Below are positions 1-9,120 of a stretch of DNA of 64,000 nucleotides, piece after piece. A program made the position numbers and the translations under genes. The DNA comes from Xanthocytophaga flava. GTDB lineage: Bacteria; Bacteroidota; Bacteroidia; Cytophagales; 172606-1. The stretch covers positions 1 to 64,000 of the forward strand of contig JASJOS010000009.1 of assembly GCA_030068525.1 (NCBI GenBank). Reading direction: 5' to 3'. Under the pieces are notes generated by a model that saw nothing but the letters and a program-made list of their open reading frames with translations, searched no databases and had not been told where the DNA came from. Every line of letters begins with the position of its first letter. The stretch's first letter is position 1.

Positions 1-76
1 GAAGCATTTTTACTACTTCACTTTTGAAATCGGCACTGTATTTACGCCGTTTACTTGTTGTTTTTTTGCCTTTCAT
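1..76 (-). mobile_element. 5' end of IS3-like transposase OrfA (partial)
   Basis: On the minus strand an ATG at 76 opens a frame that begins MKGKKTTSKRRKYSADFKSE and runs off the left edge. The Lys/Arg-rich start followed by Y-S-A-D-F-K is typical of the helix-turn-helix OrfA (InsE-like) of IS3-family elements. Only 25 codons are visible, so completeness cannot be judged. The non-coding element end lies just outside, at about 95-127. Confidence 0.7.
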
Positions 77-94
77 TTACTTGCTAAGTTAAGC

Positions 95-127
95 AAGTTT
101 TGTGTCCCGATTTTTAGGACCACCTCA
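95..127 (-). repeat. Terminal region of the IS element
   Basis: The sequence outside the transposase start contains TCCCGATTTTTAGGA at 105-119. It is the probable terminal inverted repeat of the edge IS. The same 15-mer occurs in opposite orientation at 1476-1490. The exact IS tip is not certain because only one end is visible. Confidence 0.5.
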
Positions 128-191
128 GTACATTATATACAAGTGGTGAATAGATAAAAAAGATGCACAATTAAGTAGGCTTGCAAAGTTT

Positions 192-550
192 ATGGATTCC
201 AGAATCCAGATTATTATCACCGCTTGCCATGTCGGAAGCCTAGTGAATGGAGGAGTATTTTTGTTAGGATCTCTTGCTGCAAAAATGAAAACTACTGTTT
301 ATGGCAATCAAAGTTGGTCACTCAACAGTGATTCCATGTTTGGCGGAATACTAGGGGTTATTCCTTATTATCAGACAGTAATGTGGGATGATGGCGAATA
401 CAAAAAGGAGAACGACCGGATGCATTTAGATTAGCAGGTCGATGGACGAAAGCTGTGTATAACAATGGCGCAGTTAAAGCAACAAGCATAACAAATGTTT
501 GGTATACGAAAGATGCAGATATAAGGTATTCGGAAACCACGGATCAATGA
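192..550 (+). pseudogene. Decayed C-terminal fragment of a toxin/effector-like protein
   Basis: One frame (192-434) reads MDSRIQIIITACHVGSLVNG and continues to a stop. A second frame entered near 409 continues GERPDAFRLAGRWTKAVYNN and ends at 550. The two pieces read as one continuous protein with a frameshift near 405-412. The I-x-A-C-H-x-G segment followed by L-A-x-K resembles the cysteine-box region of caspase-like C-terminal domains in large secreted or polymorphic-toxin proteins; that is inference. There is no upstream start and the remnant lies next to an IS end, so it is most likely a truncated relic. Confidence 0.45.
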
Positions 551-704
551 AAGGTTGGCAGATCTCATTTGTAAATAAATATGTCAGCCTATATCTTAAA
601 ACTTAGAACAACCTTTATGTATTGGGCTAGTAACTAAAACATGTTTTATGCGACTTTATGTTTTTTGTTTAACACAAATACACTATAAAAAACACTATAT
701 ATTT

Positions 705-1346
705 ATGCAATTTCCCTTTTTGTTATTCATATTGATGGGTCTGTCATGCAGAGATCATACCTCTATGAGGGATAATACTATGTTCTATAAAGATTTCAAC
801 CTGCTCACTATGGAAGGAATAGAACAAATCTCATCTGAAGATCTTTTTTCTTCCTATGTGCGTGTGAATATGATTGATGAATCTACAAAGAAGATAACTT
901 ATAAATATAGTCTTTTTAAAGAAGATGTTACTATATATAAAAAAGTGAATGATAAAGTCTGGCTTTCCATTCATACTGTAATAGATGATAAACCCTATTA
1001 TTTTTATAAATATGTTGGAGGTGGAGTTATACTACATATCGAATATATTGGAGATCCATCAAATAAGGATTATTCATTAAGTACTGTTGAAGTAAGTGAT
1101 GGAAATAAAATAACTAATTACATATTTGATGATTATAAGGTAAAAGTGAAACCTAGTCCTAACCTTAATGATTATCCATTAGAAAAGGCGGAAGAAAAAA
1201 GAGTTTCAACGGTTACTATAGCAAATGATATACTTACTTATCAATCTCAGGCTGCTGGAGATATAGATTGTTATTTCTTGGAAGGATTATCGTATTCTTG
1301 GTGGACAATTTTTGGACACAAGATGAAGAAAGCTCCATGTGAATAA
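705..1346 (+). CDS. Hypothetical lipoprotein, 213 aa
   Basis: The start at 705 is preferred over an earlier ATG at 648 because it gives a clean lipoprotein signal: MQFPFLLFILMGLSC with a lipobox LMGLSC. The mature part is rich in Lys, Tyr and Asp and looks beta-rich, with no family I recognise. It is followed directly by an intrinsic terminator, so it is probably a monocistronic, periplasm-facing membrane lipoprotein. Its AT-rich codon use and its place between two IS-end relics suggest accessory origin. Confidence 0.7.
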   Translation: MQFPFLLFILMGLSCRDHTSMRDNTMFYKDFNLLTMEGIEQISSEDLFSSYVRVNMIDESTKKITYKYSLFKEDVTIYKKVNDKVWLSIHTVIDDKPYYFYKYVGGGVILHIEYIGDPSNKDYSLSTVEVSDGNKITNYIFDDYKVKVKPSPNLNDYPLEKAEEKRVSTVTIANDILTYQSQAAGDIDCYFLEGLSYSWWTIFGHKMKKAPCE

Positions 1347-1410
1347 TTTATAGTCAAGTTCATTGGTTTGATAGTAATGAGCATAAACAACAAGATCGTT
1401 TTTTTTTTTT

Positions 1411-1446
1411 AGAGAGTCTCTCAATAGTCTGAGAGACCTTTTTTAT
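1411..1446 (+). terminator. Intrinsic terminator after the lipoprotein gene
   Basis: GTCTCTCA at 1416-1423 pairs with TGAGAGAC at 1430-1437 around a 6-nt loop and is followed by C plus six T. A T12 run also precedes the stem at 1399-1410. Confidence 0.75.
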
Positions 1447-1475
1447 AAATAATTTTTTATTACTGGCTGGGGATG

Positions 1476-1490
1476 TCCTAAAAATCGGGA
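1476..1490 (+). repeat. IS-end relic, inverted copy of 105-119
   Basis: TCCTAAAAATCGGGA here is the reverse complement of 105-119. Sequence to its right does not match the inside of the edge IS, so only the tip remains. Together the two ends bracket the toxin relic and the lipoprotein gene. Confidence 0.5.
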
Positions 1491-1658
1491 ATCACAGCAA
1501 TTGATTTCTTAAAATTACAAACGATATTTATCCTTCAAAAGATAGGAAATACACCTTTAAAAATGCTTGTTTTTAGTTGTCATTAAATCGGTTACTCGCT
1601 TTTAAATGATAGCTGTAAATCACGTATTTACATAGGGGAATGAAGTCCGCTCGGAACC

Positions 1659-1718
1659 GCTTAAAATCACGAAAACCCTTGATTTATGAAAATAAGTCAG
1701 GGGTTTTGTGTTTTTAAG
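1659..1718. other. Long imperfect hairpin
   Basis: CTTAAAA-CACGAAAACCC at 1659-1678 pairs imperfectly with GGGGTTTTGTGTTTTTAAG at 1700-1718 around an AT-rich loop. It could be a terminator or a fold of a relic element. No gene ends directly before it on the plus strand. The rest of 1447-1789 shows nothing else I can support. Confidence 0.4.
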
Positions 1719-1789
1719 CAGTTGCTGTTGGATTAGCTGGTACTTTATAGAGGAGACGGTAAGTTTTCTGTAGAAGAAAACGTATTAGT

Positions 1790-2440
1790 ATGCAATCATT
1801 TCAAAAGTATACCAGTACTTTTATTAAAAACAATAGGTTACTTTTGATAAAAGTTTGTGAATCACCTTATGCAATTATGAGTATACTTTTTATCCTTTTC
1901 TTTTTGACTATAGTTGTTCCTTCGCCTGTGACGGATACCTCAGAAGCATATCTGTATCGAAAGGCATTTGATTGTATCAAAAGGGATTCGACTACACTCA
2001 GGTATTTGTCTCAGGCTAATCCAGGGGGATTGCATGATAGTATGTATGTTGCAAACCAAAAAATAAAACCAGGTTTTGATGGGATTGTCTGTGAGTATGT
2101 GCAACGAAATTACAAGATATCCAAGCCGGAAGGTATAATGGTAAGGGAAGATGGACACATATTAAGACATGTGGTGGATTCACTAGGAAAGACTATTAAA
2201 AAGAAATATCCCAAAACGCCTGTAAAGGTAAATGACATTCCCAATTTTTATTCAGATAAGGAAGCTGGGAATATTCTCTTCTTTTCGGAAATTGAAAATC
2301 AGGCTGTATTTGCAGAACTTAAGTACTTTGACTATTCGTATACTCATAGGTGGTCTGGAAAATCAATCCTTTTCTACATTACGTTTGATAAAATGGGTAC
2401 TATTACTGCTATTTATCATGGGTATGTATTCAATGACTAA
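1790..2440 (+). CDS. Hypothetical membrane-anchored protein, 216 aa
   Basis: The N-terminus has a basic/aromatic stretch and one hydrophobic segment (about residues 28-46, AIMSILFILFFLTIVVPSP), then a long non-cytoplasmic domain with many Tyr and Lys residues. No catalytic motif or family was recognised. Codon use resembles neighbouring genes and the reading frame is intact, so it is probably a real single-pass protein of unknown role. Confidence 0.65.
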   Translation: MQSFQKYTSTFIKNNRLLLIKVCESPYAIMSILFILFFLTIVVPSPVTDTSEAYLYRKAFDCIKRDSTTLRYLSQANPGGLHDSMYVANQKIKPGFDGIVCEYVQRNYKISKPEGIMVREDGHILRHVVDSLGKTIKKKYPKTPVKVNDIPNFYSDKEAGNILFFSEIENQAVFAELKYFDYSYTHRWSGKSILFYITFDKMGTITAIYHGYVFND

Positions 2441-2699
2441 CCTGGCTTACTGTAACATCAATAAACACTACATAGAGCAAAAGCGAATTTCTCTTGCTCA
2501 TATCCATATACGATAGTCCTACAAACTGGAACATACAAGCCACTCCTTACCATAAAAATCCTGGTTTTCCGGGATTGACTCTTCCTACCCATTGCCCTAG
2601 TTTTGCTACTGTAGTTGATCAAACATCAGGACTACTTACAAGTGGCAGCTAACCTGCCTTATTCAATCATTTTTCCACAGACCCTACCTGTTACATACT

Positions 2700-3128
2700 A
2701 TGAAAAGATACCTGATCTGTCTTTGTTTATTCTTTTCGTTGGGATACAGTATTGCCCAGCAAGCTGCTTTGAAAGCAGGCAACAAAGTTTTTGTAGAGAA
2801 TACCTCTAAAAATGAAAATGCCATTCACACCGCCGAGCAGTTGGATACACAACTTAAAGAGTGGGGATACTGGAAGGTAGTTGACAAGAAAGAAGCAGCA
2901 GATTTTCAAATCAAAATCGATGTTACCGCATCTAAGGGCATCACCTTAACCTCCTGGGGTGGAACTTCTGTTATGCTGGTGGCTAAACTGATCGATCAGA
3001 AGGGAGAAGTAATGTGGGAATCCAATGCCTATAAATCAAGCCCAAATGGTACTAACGGATTTAATTCGAGCAAAGCAGTAGTAAACAAGCTCATACGTGA
3101 ACTGAAAAGTAAGTTTGCAGGAAAATAA
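2700..3128 (+). CDS. Secreted hypothetical protein, 142 aa
   Basis: A clear signal peptide (MKRYLICLCLFFSLGYSIAQQ) is followed by a roughly 120-residue soluble domain with an N-VFVENTSKNENA start, a central beta-rich part (IKIDVTASKGITL, GTSVMLVAKLIDQKGEVMW) and a C-terminal helix. The layout, an S/T-A-x-Q-L-x-x-L-x-x-W-G-Y segment and a 'W-E-S-N' strand, resembles small periplasmic proteins that follow the LPS-assembly/YajG-like fold, but I do not assign a family. An intrinsic terminator follows at 3175. Confidence 0.75.
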   Translation: MKRYLICLCLFFSLGYSIAQQAALKAGNKVFVENTSKNENAIHTAEQLDTQLKEWGYWKVVDKKEAADFQIKIDVTASKGITLTSWGGTSVMLVAKLIDQKGEVMWESNAYKSSPNGTNGFNSSKAVVNKLIRELKSKFAGK

Positions 3129-3174
3129 ATCGCTGATAACCAAGCATGATTCATTCCGGCTGTTGTATCTGAAT

Positions 3175-3216
3175 AAAACCCAAATCTATGTTTTTAAAAA
3201 TACAGGCTTGGGTTTT
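3175..3216. terminator. Intrinsic terminator hairpin
   Basis: AAAACCCAA at 3175-3183 pairs with TTGGGTTTT at 3208-3216. It sits between the convergent ends of the secreted protein gene and the PAS sensor gene and may serve both. Confidence 0.65.
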
Positions 3217-3246
3217 ACTCTCAACATTCGGGTTGATTCTTGTAGA

Positions 3247-5253
3247 TCAATTGAATAAAGAACTTCTTTTATCAATAAATGAAGAAATGTCAATGTTGAG
3301 CGTGGTATCTTGCCTTTTTTGAAGATACTCATAATTTAACTCACGAATAAATTTGTCCATCTCTTCAGAAATAACATAGAGTTTTTGAGAGATTTCTCTA
3401 CTCTCTGTTTCGCTAAGGTCATTATCGATAATCAATCTTGTCAAACCCATTATCGATGCAATAGGTCTGCGAATTACGTGGCTAAGATCAAAGATAAACT
3501 GCTCAATAGATGCAATATAATCAACCAGTGGAGTGATATCTGCCGTTGCACCATACCATATGATTTTTCCATCCTTATTTTTTTCCGGAATTGCCTGTAA
3601 CCAGCGCCATCGTGTATGTTCTCCTACAACCATTCTATACTGGATGCTAATGATAGTTTGTGTTCGATAGGCCTCTTTCAGCGCTTGATTAAACTTCGCT
3701 TTATCATCCACATGTAGTGCTTCTATTAACTTTTCAGGCTGTTTTGAGATATCTTCAAAATCGAATGTATGATTGTATATATCAGTTCCACGGTTCATAA
3801 AAAGCACGTTGAACTGTCCGCTTTCTTCTATCTCAAACATATAGGTATTCCCTGGAACCTGGCTGGTGATTTTTCGGATTAACTGTTCGCTTTGTTTAAT
3901 CTTCTCTTCCGCTTTCCTTCTTTCGGTTATATCATAGTTAATAGACAGATATTGATAGATCTTTCCGTTTTCATCTAAAAATGGGATAATGGTCGTATCG
4001 ACCCAATACAAAGTATCATCTTTTGTCTTATTGCAGAATTCTCCCCTGTAGGGTGTTCCATCCTGCATAGCCATTTGCATTTCTGTAAAATAGCCAGGTG
4101 AGTAATTATCTGACCAGATAAAACTGTGATGTTTGCCCATCAATTCTTCCGGAGTGTATTGGGTGGCTTTACAAAAGTTTTCGTTTACAAACGTGAGTTC
4201 AGCGTCTACCCCTGAAATGCTTACGATAGCAGCAGTATCGAGTGCATACTTATATGCCTTCAATTCCGCACTGCGTTCTCTCCGTTCCAGGTCAACTTTA
4301 AGCATTTCGACCAGCATATTGATCAAATTGCGTTCTTCTTCTAAAAAAGGCCCCTCATCCCTTTCGGGCATAGGCTGCAGATATACAATTTCAATACTGA
4401 TTTTTCTTCCTTTTGCTGTTGTCATCTCCGCCATTTGATAGGATTCACACGGGATGTAGTTGTTTGTGACATAGGATGTTGTATCCACACATACACGAGC
4501 GGCTGTCTCTGCCGGATACTGCCAGCCCAATGGTAGCAGCTGAACTATCTGTCGTAATAGTGTATCAGTTGTTGCCTCTTCATCCTGCAAGATGCGACTT
4601 ACCTCATAGAGCGTTTTTAGTTCTTTTACGCGTTCTTTCAGATCATACAGTATTTCATCTTTGAGTATTTCTGCCTTTTCACGTTTTTTTATTTCCAGTT
4701 GTAAGGCAAGCAAGCTGGTACGCAGGTGATTGGTAGAATAATATTGTAGAGCGAGAACGGTTCCAAAAGGAATGATATTGCTAATCCAACGACTTATGGG
4801 AGTATGTTTGACAGTGGCAACAGGTAATAAGCCAATTACTTCCAGGTAGGCGAGCACAAAGTCTGTACTGATTGTCAGTAAACCAATGGCTAGTCCGCCC
4901 CGCCAGCCAAGTAAGAATCCAGCAGTAAGAATAACACTCATTTGAGATATAATACCGGGTGCCATAATTCCTCCTGCTGAGTAACAGGGAATGGTAACAT
5001 ATAACCATAGCATAAGGCTAAGTGACCAACTCGCCAGGCGTGTATAGCCCAAATGGTTTATAATAAGGTTAAAAGCTGCAATAGCTAATGAAGTAGAAAG
5101 CAGTGTTAGCCATCGGGGTGATAAATCAGGAAAATAGAAAAACCCTATACAAACTATCATCCCTGTTACCAGTGTCCAGATAATGGCTAGTACATAGACC
5201 ATATAGCTCTGGAAGTCTTTTTCCTTATCAGGAACAAAGAGGAAGTTTCTCAT
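3247..5253 (-). CDS. Membrane PAS/GAF sensor protein with DHp-like helix but no ATPase domain
   Basis: 668 aa. Residues ~1-190 carry about six membrane helices. A linker coiled coil (LQLEIKKREKAEILKDEIL) leads into a GAF-like region (~210-335), a first PAS/PAC (~345-455, ending YQYLSINYDITERRKAEEK) and a second PAS/PAC (~465-575, ending WYGATADITPL). The protein ends with an H-box helix, FDLSHVIRRPIASIMGLTRL, and a second helix, then stops about 30 residues later. The N, G1, F and G2 boxes of a histidine kinase are absent. It could phosphorylate only through another kinase's catalytic domain or act as a phosphotransfer/scaffold sensor. The ATG at 5253 is the only sensible start. No response regulator is adjacent. 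Confidence 0.85.
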   Translation of the reverse strand: MRNFLFVPDKEKDFQSYMVYVLAIIWTLVTGMIVCIGFFYFPDLSPRWLTLLSTSLAIAAFNLIINHLGYTRLASWSLSLMLWLYVTIPCYSAGGIMAPGIISQMSVILTAGFLLGWRGGLAIGLLTISTDFVLAYLEVIGLLPVATVKHTPISRWISNIIPFGTVLALQYYSTNHLRTSLLALQLEIKKREKAEILKDEILYDLKERVKELKTLYEVSRILQDEEATTDTLLRQIVQLLPLGWQYPAETAARVCVDTTSYVTNNYIPCESYQMAEMTTAKGRKISIEIVYLQPMPERDEGPFLEEERNLINMLVEMLKVDLERRERSAELKAYKYALDTAAIVSISGVDAELTFVNENFCKATQYTPEELMGKHHSFIWSDNYSPGYFTEMQMAMQDGTPYRGEFCNKTKDDTLYWVDTTIIPFLDENGKIYQYLSINYDITERRKAEEKIKQSEQLIRKITSQVPGNTYMFEIEESGQFNVLFMNRGTDIYNHTFDFEDISKQPEKLIEALHVDDKAKFNQALKEAYRTQTIISIQYRMVVGEHTRWRWLQAIPEKNKDGKIIWYGATADITPLVDYIASIEQFIFDLSHVIRRPIASIMGLTRLIIDNDLSETESREISQKLYVISEEMDKFIRELNYEYLQKRQDTTLNIDISSFIDKRSSLFN

Positions 5254-5439
5254 AAATATGCGTTAATTACTTGTGAGTAACGCTGATTGAGTTTAAGTTT
5301 ATGACAGACCTTCTTATATGCTAGCTGGAAGGTGAAATAATGGGTATTATTAAAACTAAGCATAACTACTTTGTGTTCGAACACGTAATCTATAGTTAGT
5401 CAACAGTTTTCATAAATTCAAGTATATTTTTAGTTATTT

Positions 5440-5735
5440 CATTCCAAAGAGTTGCTGGATGGCAAAGGCAAATGGAAAGCATGTTCCTGTACTATATTTC
5501 GTAAGGTACAAAAGGCCAGGAGTGTTGCAACACATTATTGTTGCAGACAGGCAAGTGCTAATCAATCAGTTGAATGAACGATTGCATCATGAGTTTAGCA
5601 GTAAGATTGCCTTTGATGCTAAAATACCCAAGGTAGAGTATCAACTTACAAAACTGGCTAAAAGCTTGCTTCCTGTTATAGGAAATCTGGGGAAATGAGG
5701 AGAAGAAAATATACCAGAACTGGCGCAGGCTTTGA
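5440..5735 (+). pseudogene. HxlR-family regulator relic (frameshifted)
   Basis: Three frames carry consecutive pieces of an HxlR winged-helix regulator. LDGKGKWK (5455-5478) matches the usual 'GGKWK' start. A second frame then gives VPVLYFVRYKRPG through LNERLHHEF and the family signature IPKVEYQLTKLAKSLLPVI (to about 5685). After another shift WGNEEKKIYQNWRRL follows to a stop at 5733-5735. The usual N-terminal Cys region is not recognisable. The internal 5459-5698 frame can be translated as an 80-codon protein but starts mid-domain, so I call the locus a relic. Confidence 0.6.
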
Positions 5736-5964
5736 AACAATGATTTTGAAACCTTTGTCTTATCTGGTGTTTTACTATGTTTTCTTCCGAGGATTCATGT
5801 TCTCTTCAATCTAAACCTCGGGAAAAGGATTGTTATTATAATACCAATCATGGTGAAAACCTGCCAATTACTATATTCTCTTGAATACTTAGCATGAGTT
5901 GCCATTATTTTTTAAATACGTCTATCTTTGACCCCACTGATTGATACCATACATTCACTGGCTT

Positions 5965-7308
5965 ATGAGCAATTCTGTAAAAAAACGCATCCACCCTCTG
6001 GTTAAACCTTTTTCCGACTTTATTCAAAGCGAAACTTCCGGAGGGATTATTCTTTTGATTGTCAGTGTTCTTTCATTGATTCTGGCAAATATGGATCAGG
6101 GTATTGCCCGCTATTTTCCTGCCATCTGGGAGAGTCATTTTCATATTTCATTCAATGGATTTGAAATGAACAAATCGCTTACCCATTGGATTAATGATGG
6201 ACTGATGGCCTTGTTTTTTCTTGTAGTCGGATTGGAGATTAAGCGGGAAATTTTGGAAGGAGAGCTATCGAGTATAAAAAAAGCGGCATTACCGATGATT
6301 AGTGCCTTGGGAGGTATGGTAGTTCCTGCTATCCTGTTTGCCCTTATCAACTGGAATGCACCTACCCGTAGTGGCTGGGGTATTCCGATGGCAACCGATA
6401 TTGCCTTTGCCCTGGCAGTGTTGCTTTTACTGGGTGATAAGATTCCTTTGTCACTGAAAATATTTCTGACTGCTCTGGCTATTGTGGATGATTTGGGTGC
6501 TGTGATTGTCATTGCTGTGTTTTATACCAGTCAGCTTGACTTTACCTATCTTCTCTATGCCGCACTGACCTGGGGTGTTTTGTTGGCACTCAACAAAGCA
6601 GGCGTACGTACCTTAAGTATTTATTTGCTTATTGGTCTGTTCCTTTGGTATTTCATATTACAATCAGGTATTCATGCTACTATTGCAGGTGTATTGCTGG
6701 CTATCAGCATTCCTTTTCGTATTCGGTATCCGAAAAACCAACTGGTAGAAATGATCGATGACCGCTTGCAGATAATCAAGGACAATCTGCACTCTGAACA
6801 GTTACAACCTCGTACGATCAGTGAAGAACTCGAAGATCTCAATGAAAAGATTAACTCTCCGGCTCAAAGGCTCGAACATCAACTGCATCCGTTGATTGCT
6901 TTTCTGATTATTCCTCTCTTTGCTTTTTGCAATACCAGTTTACTAATTAATACCGATGTTTTTCACCAGGTATTTTCGCCTATCGGAGTAGGAATTATGG
7001 TAGGGCTGGTTGCCGGAAAGCCACTAGGGATTTGTTTATTTGCCTATTTTTCCGTTCGGTTGGGATGGGCTGCCCTTCCAGCAGGTGTAAGCTGGAAACA
7101 ACTCATTGGTGCAGGTATATTGGGTGGAATCGGCTTTACAATGTCTATCTTTATTACGCTGCTGGCATTTGAAAATAATCCCGAGTTTCAATCCGTTGCC
7201 AAAGTTTCCATTCTGCTGGCCTCCCTGATTGCGGGACTAACGGGGTACTTCCTGCTGCGTGGACAAAAGTTGCTACCTGTCGTAGCAACCACTTCGGATG
7301 AACAATAA
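5965..7308 (+). CDS. nhaA: Na+/H+ antiporter NhaA
   Basis: About 447 aa from the ATG at 5965; a TTG eight codons upstream (5941) is possible but not needed. The family signatures are clear: ETSGGIILL near the N-terminus, the ALAIVDDLGAVIVIAVFYT segment holding the paired aspartates (about residues 175-176) that bind and exchange Na+ for protons, and GAGILGGIGFTMSIFITLLAF near the C-terminus. About 11-12 membrane helices are expected. A short acidic linker (DDRLQIIKDNLHSEQLQPRT) lies in the middle, as in other Bacteroidota NhaA proteins. It is monocistronic and pumps sodium out against protons at alkaline pH or high salt. Confidence 0.95.
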   Translation: MSNSVKKRIHPLVKPFSDFIQSETSGGIILLIVSVLSLILANMDQGIARYFPAIWESHFHISFNGFEMNKSLTHWINDGLMALFFLVVGLEIKREILEGELSSIKKAALPMISALGGMVVPAILFALINWNAPTRSGWGIPMATDIAFALAVLLLLGDKIPLSLKIFLTALAIVDDLGAVIVIAVFYTSQLDFTYLLYAALTWGVLLALNKAGVRTLSIYLLIGLFLWYFILQSGIHATIAGVLLAISIPFRIRYPKNQLVEMIDDRLQIIKDNLHSEQLQPRTISEELEDLNEKINSPAQRLEHQLHPLIAFLIIPLFAFCNTSLLINTDVFHQVFSPIGVGIMVGLVAGKPLGICLFAYFSVRLGWAALPAGVSWKQLIGAGILGGIGFTMSIFITLLAFENNPEFQSVAKVSILLASLIAGLTGYFLLRGQKLLPVVATTSDEQ

Positions 7309-7364
7309 CAGTGAGTAATTTTTATATACGTACGGATAGTATTCGAATAGTTATGTTAGAACCA

Positions 7365-8153
7365 TTATAACCCTGAATAGTAATCATATCCCTGTTCAGC
7401 CCAGAAGTCTCTCGGACGCGTATCGCTAAATGTGATTTTACCAATTCGTTTCAGATTCTTCACACCATATTTAACCGGAATAATCAACCGCAGTGGTGCT
7501 CCATTTTCAACCGGTATGGGATGGCCATTCATCTCGTATGCAAGAATAGTCTGGGGATGCAGGGCACTTTCCCGATCTATCCCTACATAATATTGTTCAT
7601 CAGGAGTTTGCATACCAACATAGGCTTTCTTCGATTGAGATTCAAGGTTAAAATGCTGGATAAAGTCACTAAAGCGCAAACCGCCCCAGTGCTGAATCTG
7701 ATCCCAGCCTTCTATGCATTTGAACGAATAGATGATTTCTGTCTTCGGTAATTTTTTGAGTTGCTCCATACTTATTGTAAGTAACTTACCTGCTTCTTTC
7801 TCTACTTCGAGTTGCCAGTCCTGAACGCGAAATGTTTCATCTGTAAGGCCGATGTCTCCATTTACCCGAACATCCGTTGCCGCCATCGATTTGGGATATG
7901 TTTTTACCAGATGGGTGTTACTGTATACTTGTTTGAAAACCTGCTCAGAGGTATTGAGGGCATCGCGTAGAGGTTTGTGTGCACCCGCAGTGATACCTGA
8001 GATTTCTTCAGGAGAATTATATAACCATTTCCATGCACCCAGACCCAAACCTGATAGTGCAAAAAAGCTTGCAAAAGAAATGAACGTACGTCTTTTGATC
8101 TTTTTATCTATAGTCGCTTCAAGTGAAGGTCTCTTTAATTCTTTATTTTCCAT
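7365..8153 (-). CDS. MsrP/YedY-like molybdopterin oxidoreductase
   Basis: 262 aa with the sulfite-oxidase fold. The N-terminus has a twin-arginine-like signal (KKIKRRTFISFASFFALSGL), so the folded, cofactor-loaded enzyme should be exported and probably anchored. The molybdenum thiolate ligand is Cys146 in FKCIEGWDQI, followed by WGGLRFSDF. The C-terminal GAPLRLIIPVKYGVKNLK and a final WAEQGYDYYSGL are also typical. No heme or dimerisation domain is present, which fits the short YedY/MsrP type rather than full sulfite oxidases. It follows the cytochrome b gene by 20 bp on the same strand, giving an electron-delivery pair like MsrP-MsrQ. The likely substrate, from context, is methionine sulfoxide in periplasmic proteins; sulfite or another S/N-oxide cannot be excluded. 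Confidence 0.85.
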   Translation of the reverse strand: MENKELKRPSLEATIDKKIKRRTFISFASFFALSGLGLGAWKWLYNSPEEISGITAGAHKPLRDALNTSEQVFKQVYSNTHLVKTYPKSMAATDVRVNGDIGLTDETFRVQDWQLEVEKEAGKLLTISMEQLKKLPKTEIIYSFKCIEGWDQIQHWGGLRFSDFIQHFNLESQSKKAYVGMQTPDEQYYVGIDRESALHPQTILAYEMNGHPIPVENGAPLRLIIPVKYGVKNLKRIGKITFSDTRPRDFWAEQGYDYYSGL

Positions 8154-8173
8154 ACGAGTATTGAACAGGAGTT

Positions 8174-8893
8174 TTATTCATGAGAAACATGGGGAAGAAG
8201 ATTTTCATCAGTCGCTGGATTCGCCGGCGTTGTCACGTTGGGCTGATCTACCACTTCAAATCCAGCTATCACAGCCCGGAAGTTATTCCATCCGGCACGA
8301 ATCACCTGAGCAAGATGAATAACAAAGAAGAGTACATATCCTATTGTTAAACCGAAATGCTCAATTCGAGCCAGGTGATACCCCCCACAAAGCCATGTGA
8401 GCCAGTTGAGCTGAACAGGTTTATAAATAGCCAGCCCGGTAACAGCAGAACCTATGCCCATTACAATGATTGCCGTATAAGCAATGCGCTGAGCAGCATT
8501 GTATTTGCCTTGCAGAGGAGCCGTTTTCCTAAGATGCAGATCATACAAAACTACCTGCCAGGCTTCTGCAAAGGAATGTCGGTTGGGTAAGAGTTGTTTC
8601 CATGAACCAGAGAAAATTGTATAGAGCAGATACAACGCTCCATTCAGCATAAAAAACCACATAAACAAAAAGTGGAATGCCATTCCTTCTGCCAGACGCT
8701 GAGGAATAGCGAATACGTCATAAAACCACTGCGGAAAGAAATGAATCAGGGTATAGTCGAAAATAGTGATGGTGTATACGTCATTAGCCCAGTAGATAAG
8801 CAGGCCACTCCAGATCATAACAGTCAGAACAGGGAAGTTTACCCAATGGGTCCACCTCATAAGGAAGGAATGTTTTTCTTTGATGACTTTCAT
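8174..8893 (-). CDS. Cytochrome b561-type membrane subunit
   Basis: 239 aa with four to five membrane helices and conserved histidines for heme b: H-S-F-L-M-R-W-T-H-W near the N-terminus, MAFHFLFMWFF, and EHFGLTIGYVLFFVIHLAQV near the C-terminus. It belongs to the thiosulfate reductase/Ni-hydrogenase cytochrome b superfamily (COG4117 type). It sits first in an operon with the exported molybdoenzyme and should pass quinol electrons to it. It replaces the YedZ/MsrQ subunit found in proteobacterial MsrPQ. Its mRNA leader would start at the mirror-image ECF promoter at 9071-9100. Confidence 0.85.
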   Translation of the reverse strand: MKVIKEKHSFLMRWTHWVNFPVLTVMIWSGLLIYWANDVYTITIFDYTLIHFFPQWFYDVFAIPQRLAEGMAFHFLFMWFFMLNGALYLLYTIFSGSWKQLLPNRHSFAEAWQVVLYDLHLRKTAPLQGKYNAAQRIAYTAIIVMGIGSAVTGLAIYKPVQLNWLTWLCGGYHLARIEHFGLTIGYVLFFVIHLAQVIRAGWNNFRAVIAGFEVVDQPNVTTPANPATDENLLPHVSHE

Positions 8894-9070
8894 AGATACC
8901 TTTTGGATTAATATATATCTTTCGGATTATTGGTCAGAACAAACTATACTTCCGCATTTAGGTGTTGCTGGTAACATTAGAATACTGGAAAGGTGTTCAG
9001 AAAACGTTACTCTATTTCCAATAAAAGAGAAATGTACTATTTTCATATGCCCTGTTGATTCGATTTTCAG

Positions 9071-9100
9071 GTTTAGTCGGATCACAGAATAAAACCTTAC
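9071..9100 (-). promoter_or_regulatory. ECF-type promoter for cytochrome b/molybdoenzyme operon
   Basis: Read on the minus strand: GTAAGGTTT (9100-9092), 12 bp, CGACTAAAC (9079-9071). Both boxes and the 12-bp gap match the promoter of the adjacent sigma gene exactly, in mirror image. This leaves a leader of about 170 nt before the cytochrome ATG at 8893. Confidence 0.75.
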
Positions 9101-9120
9101 ATTTTTTTTTGCTTTTTTTT

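Noticed and set aside
1620-1720. tRNA or att site near the hairpin
   Set aside because: No cloverleaf or CCA-end sequence could be drawn.
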